The translations under genes were made by a program, and so were the position numbers. DNA of 64,000 bases, from positions 2,032,001-2,096,000 of the forward strand of contig NC_058510.1 in the NCBI RefSeq assembly GCF_020382885.2, written 5' to 3'. The notes beneath the pieces are model-generated. The model saw only the letters and a program-made list of their open reading frames with translations, did no database searches and had not been told where the DNA came from. This DNA is from Scatophagus argus (lineage: Eukaryota; Chordata; Actinopteri; Scatophagidae). Shown in pieces: positions 19,808 to 31,249 of the stretch (positions within the stretch are counted from its first letter, which is position 1; each line of letters starts with the position of its first letter).

Positions 19808-22800
19808 TCATTGCTTCTTCACTTGAGCGTAGATATCGTCTGTGCCGCCAGCAGTCGGTGTTGAGCTGTTGGCCGGCTTGGACGTGTTGACCTGCGCATA
19901 CAGCGTGTCCTCCTGCTGTCTGCTGTCCCGCACTGAGGACGAGGACGGTTCGGGTCTCCGCTTGGAGAAGTCGATCTCTCCGTAATGGATGTTTTCTTCT
20001 CCTGCTTCTGTCTGGCTCTGCAAAATCATGAGCCCAAAAGGAAATGAAATGAAATGAGAGGCACAGCTGTGGAGCCAGTGTGAACAGATGTAAAACGTTC
20101 AAAAGCTGAGCAGTTTTCCACAGGGACGTTCACTAGTTTCACACCTGAGTCTGTTGTGGAGTCTGTTGTGGAGTCTGTTGTGGAGCAGAACGTTTCTTCT
20201 TTAAAAGCCTGGAGGACGGGAGAAGCTTTGAGATGAACTAAACCGTGTCTTAGGTTAGCACACAGCGTGCCAGCAAAGTGTCAAAGGCTGATGGGTACTT
20301 TTACACGTGCGGCTAAAATGTCAGCGCCGCTAACTGTGTGATGTATCTGCCTCGACTTGTGACACTCACCAAACAAGAACAACAAGCAGACCGATGAGCA
20401 CCATGATCCCGATGATCCCTCCAACAACTGCTTGCCATTGAGAGCCAGCAGGAGCTCCTGAGAGAAAAACAAGACCGGCACAAAGCGCCAAATGATGACA
20501 AGCAACAGAGCTGAGGGAAGCTGCTTTGAAAGAACGGTTTTGTAAGCCACCTGTTGCTCCACACTGGAAGAAGTTGAACTGCAGCCAAGCCACACGAGTG
20601 AGAAAACCAGAACAGACAACCGAAGCTACGACAAAATGCACCAACTTCTGTTCACGCTTAAATAGCAATAATCAGTACTTGTGACCAACTCGCACTTGAT
20701 GTATTCATGGTTTCTGTTGCTTTTGGAGTTCAGAATTGGATAAATGAGGTAAGTGGGGTAAAGTGGGAGGCTGAGTGCTCCCCATCCAACACCCAGCGAT
20801 GAACTTGGCCTTCGTTTTGATCTGAACGACACACCTGTAGCTGTGGAGTGATGACAACATCCGTCCACAGACAGACAGACTGACAAATGAGGCACGTGGT
20901 GAAGAACTCAGGTTTCTGTGGTAGCTTCTGCCACAATAATACCATTCTTTGACCAAAATTAGCACTTTTTTATGCAAGGATAAACCCACTAAAAATGGGC
21001 GACTGACTCCTTTCTCATTAGCAGCAGACGAGTTGGACTTTCTGTATCGTTTGCTTGGTGTGTCATGTTCGATGTCGCCAATGCGCCGGAAAAGAAAGAA
21101 TAGAAATCAGCAGAACATGAATGTCAACAGACCAGGAGGCTTTCGAGCTTGTCAATAACTTTTTGAATTTTTTTACAGACTGACAAGGTGAAAACACAAC
21201 CAGCCACACAGTCGCAGCTGGTAAAAAACAAATTATACAGCAACAAGACACTTTTAGCATACAGCAAGAAGACGAACGAAGAGGAAAAACAGATAAGATT
21301 GAAGCCAGTGGATTTGGTAAAGTGACTGTACTACCTTCAATATCAATACGGATTATTGATGAGTGATTGCCAAGCTCATTTGTGGCCACGCAGTAATAAA
21401 CTCCTCCTTCTGTCACATTAAAGCTGTAAAAGTGTCCTTCAGATACCAACGTGGGTCCATCTTTGCTGATCCTGAACCAGCTGAAGCTGACAGGAGGTTT
21501 GGCTCTGCTGGAGCAGGTCAGGTTCACCCAGCTACCTGCTGACACCAAACCTGATGGACTGATGGACACTGAGGTGTCCTTGGGAGCATCTGAGGACAAA
21601 TGTGAGATGAACTTTATTCATTAAAGCCAGATGACATCATCATGTGCTGACAGGAAACAAACTCTGGTTGTCTCACATGACACACTGAGAGTCTTTGTCT
21701 CCTGGGCCGTCCTGACATCTTTTCCTTCATTCACAGGATATGTGGCAGAACAGGTGATGTTGTTTCCATCATGTTGGTCTGACAGAGTGATGGTCTCCTG
21801 GATTTTAGTTGTAAAGGTTCCATCTGCGTTTTCCTCCGTGTTGTTGCGAGTGTCTTGTTGGAGACTCCAGGTGAGTTGAGGAGGGGAGTGTGGACAGGGA
21901 GTGACAGCTGAGCAGGTTATAGTGACAGACTGCTCCTCCTTCAGATCACCTGAGATCTCACCTGAGATCTCAATTCTGGGCCTCGGAGGAGAATCTGTGC
22001 TTTGCCAAAGTTTGACCGTTTTAATGTCAAAGCGTAACAGCAGACTCAGTGTTTAATCAGAGTTTAGATTCGTGACAAAGAGAAAAACAACAGCATGACA
22101 GACTGACAGAAAGAAACAAAACTTACCTTGAACTCTTATTTGAACAGATTCACAAATATCTGTCGCCACGAGTGGTCGATTCTCAGCTCTGAAGTAGTAC
22201 CTGTCTGTGTAACTTGTTAATAAACTGGAAAACAGAGTGGTGCAGTCTTTCTCACTCAGGTTTCCAGTAATCCTCATTGGATAGGTTTTAACTGTCTCAC
22301 TACTGTTGAAGATCACATTTTCTGGTTTGCTGCCAAAAAATGGGTTACTTTTAATCCACACTCCAAAGGTTTTTCTGCTGCCGTCAAACTCTTGTTCTGA
22401 CCGAAATGTAAAGCTACATGGGATTTGCAAACAAGATCCATTCAGTGCTTCCATCTTCTTTGGTGCAGTAATGAAGAGGTCTGAATCACCAGGACAAGCA
22501 GCCAAAACACCTGTAAAATGAGTTTCATCGTGAACTAAATGATGATTATGTATTTACTGTTTGCACTGTGCATACAAACTACATACACACACACCCTTTT
22601 CACCGGAATAATTTATTTACCATTGTATTCATGTAAAATGTTTATATATGCTGTAAACCCCTGTCACTAATACAGTAAATATTATGTAATATTGTATTAC
22701 TACTTGCACTTGTACATAAATAATTCATTTAAACAAGAAGACAGCAACCTCTCCTGAATCCTCCACAACATCTACCTGCCCACAACATTTCCAGACAGAC

Positions 22801-22904
22801 ACCTGCGATCTTAGTAAGAGCTCACCTGAAACAAAGACGACACTCAGCGTGATGGCTGTCACCATATTCCCAGACACGACTGCAGTGACCCCCATCGCCT
22901 GCAT
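19808..22904 (-). CDS. Siglec/CD22-like receptor B, inhibitory type
   Basis: Type I membrane receptor of about 465 residues. Exons in gene order: 22904-22826 (signal), 22510-22127 (V), 21994-21677 (C2), 21589-21335 (C2), 20457-20370 (membrane), 20208-20145 (linker), 20017-19808 (tail). All are in phase. The V domain has GSCLQIPC and YYFR, with the Siglec Arg codon at 22,190-22,188. The membrane segment (GIIGIMVLIGLLVVLVW) has no charge and is followed by a basic LLKKKR stop-transfer. The linker exon has three PQQT repeats. The tail has ENIHYGEIDF (ITIM pattern), DTLYAQV (ITSM-like TxYxxV) and DDIYAQV, so it should recruit SH2 phosphatases such as SHP-1/2. The function is inferred from these motifs. 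The first C2 exon has a 12-base tandem duplication adding four residues (SGEI), shared with copy D. The second of two in-frame ATGs (22,895) could also be the start. Confidence 0.87.
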
Positions 22905-23099
22905 GTACAAACACAGTAATGCAGTCACTTTTACAAAGTATTCAATCTGCTCTGTGCTAACACAGTTTACTCCATTTCAATTTAACAACTGTAAATTATT
23001 ACCTCTCTCTGTATCTGATAGGAAGTAAAATCAGTAAATAATTTTGCCTCACAGACAAAGCCCACAACAAAAAGAGCGGCGATTCTTTCAGTGGTGAAA

Positions 23100-25819
23100 A
23101 TGAATTTTACACATTTGGGCTGCAGCAGTTCAACAAACCGACTTCCCTCTTTAGCTGTTGTAATTTGTAACCACGCTGACTTCCTGCTGTGAGACCACGG
23201 AGCAAGGTGGTTTTCATATCACCAAACACTGGAGGTTTTCTCTTTTACTTTTCTCCTGTAAGTATTTCTCTTCCTCACACAAATCCTGGTGATGATGACG
23301 AAGATGCTGATCGATGCCGATACATTGACCCGAGTGAAAACTTGAACATGCTCGCATGTAACCAACAGTGGCTGACTTGTGGCCCGTCACCGTGGTAACA
23401 TTTCATCACTGCTGTTTAGCACTGCTGCTCTGATGTGAGATCAGTGAGGGGAAACGTTTTCATCACTTCTTCCAAATCTTATTTGTGTAAACTCCAGAAG
23501 ACAAATGGAAAGATTTTTTACACAGATTATTGAAGCTAAATCTGTTTTTATTATTCTCCATACACAAACATACAGGAAAAGTGGTGGGAAAAAATGCCAT
23601 GTATTTTCTTCCAATTATAAAAACAAGAACTCATTGGACTTTTTATTGGTCCAATCTGTTTTTCATTTGGAAGGATCCCTTATACATGAGAATTCATTGA
23701 ATTGAAATCTCTCCTATAAACTCATAACAGTAAGTAAGCAGCCTCCCAAAGCAGCAACTGGATCGTTCCTGCATCCTCTTTATTCCTGTTTCCCTCTCGG
23801 CTATCACATAGCTTGTATAACATTTATAGTATTTCCTGAAAATTCAGAGAACCAAATAAATAAACAAAATACATGTCTGCACAATACATACACATACACG
23901 GTGTAGGGTGTAGTTGTAGCTGTGAGTCCACTTTTTTGTATTGCAAGAGCTCCTGTTGCCTCCTGCCCTTCCTGTTGATAATTCTGAAGAAAGCATGAAT
24001 GCTGAAAGTCAGCCAAGATTTCAACACATCTCGTAACACGATGCGATCAACGGCTCTGGTTCACCTGCTACACACCAGCAGAGCTCAGTGTTTAAACAGT
24101 CCAGGTACAGTCTGGTAGAGACAAATGACCAGTCACGTTCACGTTCAGTTCAGAGCCAACAGATAAGCCAACCTGAAAGCCTCTGGGCTGAGGCAAGCCG
24201 GGAGAAGGCCGCACTGACACTGACAGGGCACTTCCAGCTCATACCCAATGATATTTCATCACATACTTTTAGGCAGATAAATCACTGTGTCACATAGTTT
24301 CTTTGTGTGTTTAAGCTGTTTTTAAAACAGCCTCCCATCTTAAAATGTGCAGCAGGAAATTCACCATACAGCAATTTCCTGTGAGGCAAGTAGAGAGAGA
24401 CAACACACACTTATATATCACATCCAAAGTCGGATCGATAAAGGCTGAGTTTGCAGTATATTCAGCTACGTTTCGGTTGGTTCATGTTTCTAAAGCAGCT
24501 CTGATTATGCAGAACGACGGTTTCTCAGCTGCTGATTATATCACAGAGAGGAGAGAAGCAACGAATTCTCAACCAAATGAGATAATGTCAATAACATTTT
24601 AATGGCTGCTGACGATTTGTCATCATCTTATCTAGATAATAAGAAATGTCTCAACTGCGATATAACTCCAGTAATTATCCCTCTTAGTTTTTCCTTGTTT
24701 GATACGTCCTGAATACATTTTCATATGTACAAATGACACTTTGACCAGTCAAAACTGACGTACAGATGTCTTTAAGTGGTTGATGGACATCAGTAAGTCC
24801 TCCGTCACTAGTAGGAATAACGATGACCAGAGAAAATGTAATTTCCCATTTCAGATATTTGCATTACTGGTATGTCTGTCTCCAATTCAGTTGGACTGGT
24901 CATGAAAGGGGCCGTAGATATCTCAAATGTGTTTTTTACTGGTTGCAATTGTATTGATGTCCGAAATGCAATCCAAAGTTACATTATGTACACAAAAGTA
25001 TTGAGACACCCAATATGTAGCTGTTTTTCACTGGTAAGAAGTGAATAATGGATACTGATGACCAACATTTTGACTGGTGAGAGTTGAATGACAAAACAAA
25101 GGAAATTAAAATGGATCTCTTGTTGAACAGCATTTTGGGACTACAACAACAACAACACAAGAGGTGTAGTTCAGTTTAATACAAAATTAACAATAAAAGA
25201 GAAGCAATGGAGGCAACACTACAAATAAATGATGAGATACTACACATAATAATAACAGCTTTTACTGTGTATAAAAATAAAAATAAATAGAACTGCGACT
25301 AGTTAAAATGACAATATGTTTCATGTAAAAATCAAACAGTTATCTGTCAGTGAGTCTGAACAGAAGTCAATGGTATGAGATCACCGGTTGTATTTCTCTT
25401 CCAGATACAATCAACATTTCCTCTACCAGGAAATCAAATGTTGATGTCAGACATTTTTACGAAAAGTAAACATCTTTAATGAGAATTTCTATGAGTCAAA
25501 ATTACATGATGACAAGTTGGCTTTTCTAACTCGTCAAAAAGCAACTGTCGACCTACAGTTTGTGCTGCCGCTGCTGATTAAATGTTAAAAGGGTTTGCCA
25601 CAATGTTGGAGTCTGTCACAGCAAATCAGCTGTGTGGTGGACCAGAAGCAGCCTCACTGGCAGAGAGTGACAACTCATTCAAGGAATTTGACAAGCTGCA
25701 CATGTCCAAGAAGAGCCTTCTTGAGTGCTGACAAAATGCGGAGAATTGCAGGCAGTGAACAACATTTTCTCGTAATGATTAGATCATTTGTTGGGATGGA
25801 ACACGTCCACGCGTTCATC
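23100..25819. other. Spacer between receptors B and C, no gene
   Basis: AT-rich DNA without recognisable exons. It contains a region of recurring ACTGGT/ACCAGT motifs (about 24,745-25,100) reported separately. Confidence 0.45.
24745..25100. repeat. Degenerate repeat with recurring ACTGGT/ACCAGT motif
   Basis: Short blocks such as 'tttgaccagtcaaaactg', 'gatgaccagagaaaatg', 'ttggactggtcatg', 'tttactggttgc', 'ttcactggtaag' and 'ttgactggtgag' recur every 30-90 bases in both orientations. This looks like a decayed subrepeat array, perhaps from a DNA transposon. I cannot name the family. Confidence 0.35.
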
Positions 25820-27054
25820 TTTTCTTCCAGGGACGTGCAGAGACCTCTGGTGGGGCAGGGGCTCAGTTTTTTTCTTTACGAGGCATCTTTCCACTGCAGA
25901 ATTCAATGTGTTTTATAGGTCAACATATAATGCATAAGAAACCTAGACACACTATAAACTAACTTGAAATTCTCCTTTATTAGCTAGACATCTTGGGCTA
26001 GACTTTTTTTTTTTTTTTTTTTTAAGAAATTTAGTAATATGTATTATGCTATTTAAATAATGATGACAGGATAGGGCTTTTTGACTGTTTGCAAAATAGT
26101 TGTATATGGGCTACTGGTGAATATTTTATGGATGTTCATATCCACGCACTTGGAAGAAGAATGAGCAGAGCAAAACCTGTTGTCAGTGCAAGATGAATCA
26201 GGGTATCACTAATAGCTGGTGATAGCTATAGACTGTATAGTAGCAGGGCATTGTATCTTAGTGATTTTTCAGAACCACTTTTTAGCCTTGTCATAGCCAA
26301 GTTCCAACTAGCTCTGTTGATAAGCTGGTGTCGCAGTTTCACGTGATCCTATGTTCGTGACAAAGACAGGACGTGCGTAATGGAACAGAACAATTTGGAA
26401 TCGGGTTCATTCAACTGTCATGCGTGCAGATTATCGTGTTATGGCGATTTAGAAAAGGTTTGCCTACTCCCCCTGCTTTATGAATTAAGTCAACTAACTT
26501 AAGGTTAAGTCAGGGCTACTATAAAATGGTAGTAGAGCCTGGTTCATCTTCTAGAATATTCGAAGCTGCCACATTACTAAATCGATGAGGTTGCTCTACA
26601 TTACACAACCCAATGCAAAAAACAGCCCTAAACAATGTATTAACTTGTCCTTTCACGAATCATACAACATGAATGGTCAGAAAAGGAATGAACACTGTGA
26701 TTCACTGCGACCTTACCACGCGCCTCTCCTTCTTGCATCGTCTCACTTGATGGCCGCATGCACACGCTTTCGATGGGTTCGCTGACCATGTGACGTCATG
26801 AATCGTGGCCGCAAGGTATTTAGGTGTAAAACGTTTTTCCCCCCAAATGTATAACTTCGCATATGATTTAGGAGACATTGTGGAGAACTTAGCTGTTGGA
26901 ACTCATTTATTTATTAAAAAAAAAAAATAATAAAAAAAAAACAAAAAACAAAAAAAAACAGCCCTGTCAAAAGGGCACTTTGAATGTCCATCAGGAAAAG
27001 GGCAGGTGCCTGAGCCCCTGTAGCCCCCCTTATCTGCACCTGCCTGTTTTCTTC
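25820..27054. mobile_element. Non-autonomous hAT-like DNA transposon with 8-bp target duplication
   Basis: The element proper is 25,828-27,046 (1,219 bp). It is flanked by perfect 8-bp direct repeats TTTTCTTC (25,820-25,827 and 27,047-27,054). Its 14-base terminal inverted repeats are CAGGGACGTGCAGA on the left and, read inward, CAGGCAGGTGCAGA on the right, with two mismatches. Subterminal 'caggggctcag' blocks also mirror each other. An 8-bp target duplication and CAGGG-type ends fit the hAT superfamily. I see no transposase inside, so it would need one supplied from elsewhere. It sits immediately downstream of receptor C, inside the relic of that gene's ancestral last codons. Confidence 0.8.
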
Positions 27055-27081
27055 ACTCGAGCACAGACGGACTGTGGGCCG

Positions 27082-30000
27082 TCAGCATCGTGTTAAAGTG
27101 TTTGCCATCTTGGACACTTTGACCTGTGCATACAGTGTGTCCTGATGCTGTCCACCGTCCTGCACCGAGGCCTGAGGTCCCCACCTGGAGAAGTCGATCT
27201 CCCCGTAATGGATGTCTTCGGTTGTTTTGGCTGTCTTTGGCTCTTCAGCTGTTAGGCTCTGTGAAAATGGACGAAACGAGAAAATGTTGTGAGGAGCTGA
27301 AGTTTTTGTTGCTGTGCCACAAAGAAATTATGTACTTGTAGATACCAGTGTATGAATAATGTGGGTTGTAAACAGGATGTTTCCTCACATTTCCTGTGTT
27401 TCTCCATGTTAACTGACTAATGAGTAACCTATTTGGTCAAGTCTACTTCCTGTGAGTGCAGTCAATGTGAACACACACTTCTGAACTTAGTATTTTCCTA
27501 CCTGTGTCAGCTGTAAAGTTGGATGTCTTGATTTTAACCACCTGGAAAACATAAGAAGGCAGTCAGAATAATTGTTTGTGTACTAATGATAATAATAACC
27601 TAAAGTCTTTATGTACTTGTGCATTTAACAGCTTTCATTGTTTACAGTTACAGAGTGCTTTAAACACAGTTCAAATCATCACTGAAAAAGACAGCAACTG
27701 CTGCCATTGCAATAAATACACAAAAGTGATTCATTTCACAAATTAAAGAGGTCTTTCACCTGTTTTAGATTTGAAAAGTGAATAAAAACATTTCAGATCT
27801 AAAACTTTGACTTTGTCAGAGTAATAACAGTAATATAGTTATAACATTGGGGATTTGATGAAGACACACTTTAAAATTAATTCATTTTTATCTGTAACTG
27901 GACTGATAATTGGAAAAAAATGCTGGATCCAATAATTGAGCCAGGCCGAAAATTTCCCATATCATAAGGATAATTAAGTCATATTTATAAAAGAGAAAGC
28001 AACAGGATTGTGTAACTGCAGTGATGTGGTTTGTTAGATTTAATTCACTATAAAAGAAGGTCTGGTTTCTGCAGATTGATTAACGTTTGAAGACCGGGAT
28101 CTAAAGTTTCTGTCAGCAACACTGATATCCACCCATTTCCAAAACTTAACACCAATTTAGCAAGTGAAGTTATGTGATATTTAGAGGCTCAAGAGAAAAG
28201 AATTATGTCATCTGCATAGAAATAAATATCTGTGTTGTTACATGTGCATTGTGACCCTGAGGCGGCATTTACACACAACAGTAGTGGTCCAACAATAGAA
28301 CTCTGAGAACTTTTGATTTTGAATTCTCAGTAACAGTAAAAATAAAAAAACACACTGAATTTAAGGAAGTGATACCGTCTGCATTCAATACCACATCTCA
28401 GTATAACCGAACACACACACACACACACACGAGTTTCATGCTAGCTATAGCCCTTCTCAAGGGACAGCGCTGCAAGCTCATTGAGAAAAAAAAAACAAAA
28501 ACATTGCCCCCCTAAAAAAGGAAACTATGAAACAAAAGAGATTAGCGCCGTGGTACAAATCTGAGATCCACAAGTTAAAGCAAAACACACAAAACTCGAA
28601 AGGTTGCCATGGATCATGTCTGGATCTCCTGCTGTGGTTCTGCTTGACACCGACGACTGTTATTAATGCCTGTTATATTTCTGCATTATTATTATTACTA
28701 CTCTTACTATTACTACCACTACTATCAAAATCATTATTGTTAATACTGTCATTGTCATTCCAATATTCTGTTGTTATCAGTGTCCCGCTCTCCATATCTC
28801 TCTTTCCCTCTGACTGAAAAGTGTGATGAGACAACTGCTGTTGTGATTTGGTGCTGTACAAATAAACTGAACTGAACTGAACTGAACTGATGATGGGATA
28901 TATTGATATTGATTGATATTCATTTGAGAAACTTACCAAACGGTCACAACCACACAGATGAGAACAATAATCCCGATGATTCCTCCAACAACTGGGCCCC
29001 ACGAGCTACCAGGCTGCTCTGTAATCAGCCAGATGCAAAAATGCTGTGGGTAACTTATGTGTGGAGACATGTGTGGAATTATTTTTACACACTTGAGTAA
29101 TGTCAGAAAACTTGAAAACAAATGTCGGCAAAGACAAAAGAGACACTTCTGCAAAACTCATTATGGAAATTCATTTGTTTCACTTGTGCTTTTTCATCTG
29201 TTACTGAAAGTTGTTTCTCTCCTGTCTTTACCCAGTGTCATTTTTCAAATCATACAGTAACTCAAAAAATCATCACACCTATTGAATTCAAGTTTTTACA
29301 TGACATACATAAATGAAATCTAATTTTATTACATAAGCTCAATGTGAGAGGTCACATTTAAGTTTTCATGTCATGTTGAGTCAATGAGTATAAATTATAT
29401 AACCTGATTATGATTTTATTACGGGAGACTGGGTTTCAAATACTTTACTTTTATATATAATACTTGAATAATAAACTGTTGAGGAAACACATTACTCTTA
29501 TATAGAAATTCTTAATATTTAATGAATAAACACATAAGGCTTATGTGTAAGTTTTATTTAATTCATACACACTGACTCAGCATGATAGAAAAAGCGTGAT
29601 TAGATTATGGGGATTCAATATGTAATTAACGTACAGTCAAAATTTTAAGAATCATCACTTTTGTTGTTTTCTGTATTTTCAGCCTCTTTGGTTTGTCATA
29701 TTGTCAAGTCAGCTTGTCCTTTTTAGATGTTTACCTTTGTTAGGCAGGTGGACATCTGATGATTGTTGTCTACCAAGGTGATTTGTGGCCACGCAGTAAT
29801 AAACTCCTCCTTCTGTCACATTAAAGCTGTAAAAGTGTCCTTCAGATACCAACGTGGGTCCATCTTTGCTGATCCTGAACCAGCTGAAGCTGACAGGAGG
29901 CTTGGCTCTGCTGGAGCAGGTCAGGTTCACCCAGCTACCTGCTGACACCAAACCTGATGGACTGATGGACACTGAGGTGTCCTTGGGAGCATCTGAGGAC

Positions 30001-31248
30001 AAATGTGAGATGAACTTTATTCATTAAAGCCAGATGACATCATCATGTGCTGACAGGAAACAAACTCTGGTTGTCTCACATGACACACTGAGAGTCTTTG
30101 TCTCCTGGGCCGTCCTGACATCTTTTCCTTCATTCACAGGATATGTGGCAGAACAGGTGATGTTGTTTCCATCATGTTGGTCTGACAGAGTGATGGTCTC
30201 CTGGATTTTAGTTGTAAAGGTTCCATCTGCGTTTTCCTCCATGTTGTTGCGAGCGTCTTGTTGGAGACTCCAGGTGAGTTGAGGAGGGGAGTGTGGACAG
30301 GGAGTGACAGCTGAGCAGGTTATAGTGACAGACTGCTCCTCTTTCAGATCACCTGAGATCTCAATTCTGGGCCTCGGAGGAGAATCTGTGCTTTCAAATC
30401 CAAAATTTACACAACAGAATACGACACGTCATGGCTTGTACATTTGAGCCTTTTAGTGTAAAAACTATAATGAAATTTCTGTCAGTTTTGTTGTCTAGAT
30501 TTTTCCCCCGATAAAGAAGAGGAAGTGATGGAAGGTCAACACCTTCCCTTTTTTCTCTGTTCATGCCAATGCGTTCGCTTTTAACAGCAATGCAGTGAAG
30601 GTAAAGGTCAACAACATGATGGACTGACTGAAAGAAACAAAACGTACCTCGAACTGTTATTTTAACAGGATCGCAGGAAGCCGTTGCAGTCAATGATTTG
30701 CTCTCAATTCTGAAGTAGTACGTGTCTGTGTACCTTGTTAATAAACTGGAAAACAGAGTGGTGCAGTCTTTCTCACTCAGGTTTCCAGTAATCCTCATTG
30801 GATAGGTGTTAACTGTCCCACTGCTGTTGAAAATCACGTTGTTAAAATCGTTTCCAAATGCGGAGTCATGTTTAATCCACACTCCGAACGTTTCTCCCCT
30901 GCCGTCAAACGTTTGTCCCATTTTAGGTGTAAATTTACATGGGACTTGCAAACAAGATCCACTCAGTGCTTCCATCTTCATCTTTGGTGCAGTAATGAAG
31001 AGGACTGCTGGCTTAGGACAAGCAGCCAAAACACCTGTGAACCAGACATGTGGTGAACAGATTATGGAAAAAAGATGCACCAAGCGCCAGCACGCTGAAT
31101 GCTGGCCTTTTTTTCTTTAATTCTCTGTATGAAAAAGTGACACTTTGCTTAAAGTAACTTCTCCAAATAACTGAATAAACTGCTCACCCGAAACTAACAA
31201 GAATCCCAACAACACGCTGGCTGTCACCACATTCACAGACGGAAACAT
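27082..31248 (-). CDS. Siglec/CD22-like receptor C, inhibitory type with shortened tail
   Basis: Type I membrane receptor of about 436 residues. Exons in gene order: 31248-31188 (signal), 31034-30648 (V), 30385-30080 (C2), 29992-29735 (C2), 29018-28937 (membrane), 27541-27502 (linker), 27258-27082 (tail). All are in phase. V has GSCLQVPC and YYFR, with the Arg codon at 30,711-30,709. The membrane segment GGIIGIIVLICVVVTVW is uncharged. The tail has EDIHYGEIDF (ITIM) and DTLYAQV (ITSM-like). Compared with receptor B, a two-base loss shifts the frame and ends the protein as TLTRC, so the third tyrosine motif is missing. The relic of that segment continues past the stop until the hAT-like element. 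The last C2 exon ends differently from A and B (...QSSDVHLPNK). Introns hold LINE remnants. The inhibitory role is inferred from the motifs. Confidence 0.86.
28060..28345 (-). mobile_element. Old LINE reverse-transcriptase fragment, antisense in the plus frame
   Basis: On the minus strand, SQSSIVGPLLLCVN (28,310-28,272) and IYFYADDIILFS (YADD codons 28,218-28,207) follow in order and frame. They match the PQGSxxGPLL and YADD blocks of non-LTR reverse transcriptase. A stop follows soon after. The fragment lies in the receptor C intron between the membrane and linker exons, in the gene's own orientation. Confidence 0.65.
28411..28430. repeat. (AC)n microsatellite
   Basis: About ten AC units in an intron of receptor C. 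Confidence 0.8.
28640..28890 (+). mobile_element. LINE 3' end with (ACTGA)n tail
   Basis: A trinucleotide-rich stretch (attattatt...actact, 28,681-28,740) leads to 'gctgttgtgatttggtgctgtacaaataaa' split over 28,836-28,864, then five ACTGA units up to 28,890. The 'ttgtgatttggcgctatataaataaa' plus pentamer tail is the standard 3' end of fish L2-type LINEs. It is opposite in orientation to the host receptor gene. Confidence 0.6.
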
Positions 31249-31249
31249 G

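Noticed and set aside
22560-22740. 'ttgcacttgtacat'-type stretch resembling a retroelement tail in a receptor B intron
   Set aside because: Too short and AT-rich to assign; there are no ends and no coding remnant.
26885-26965. Lys/Asn-rich frame from an A-rich run
   Set aside because: A simple A-rich sequence inside the hAT-like element, not coding.
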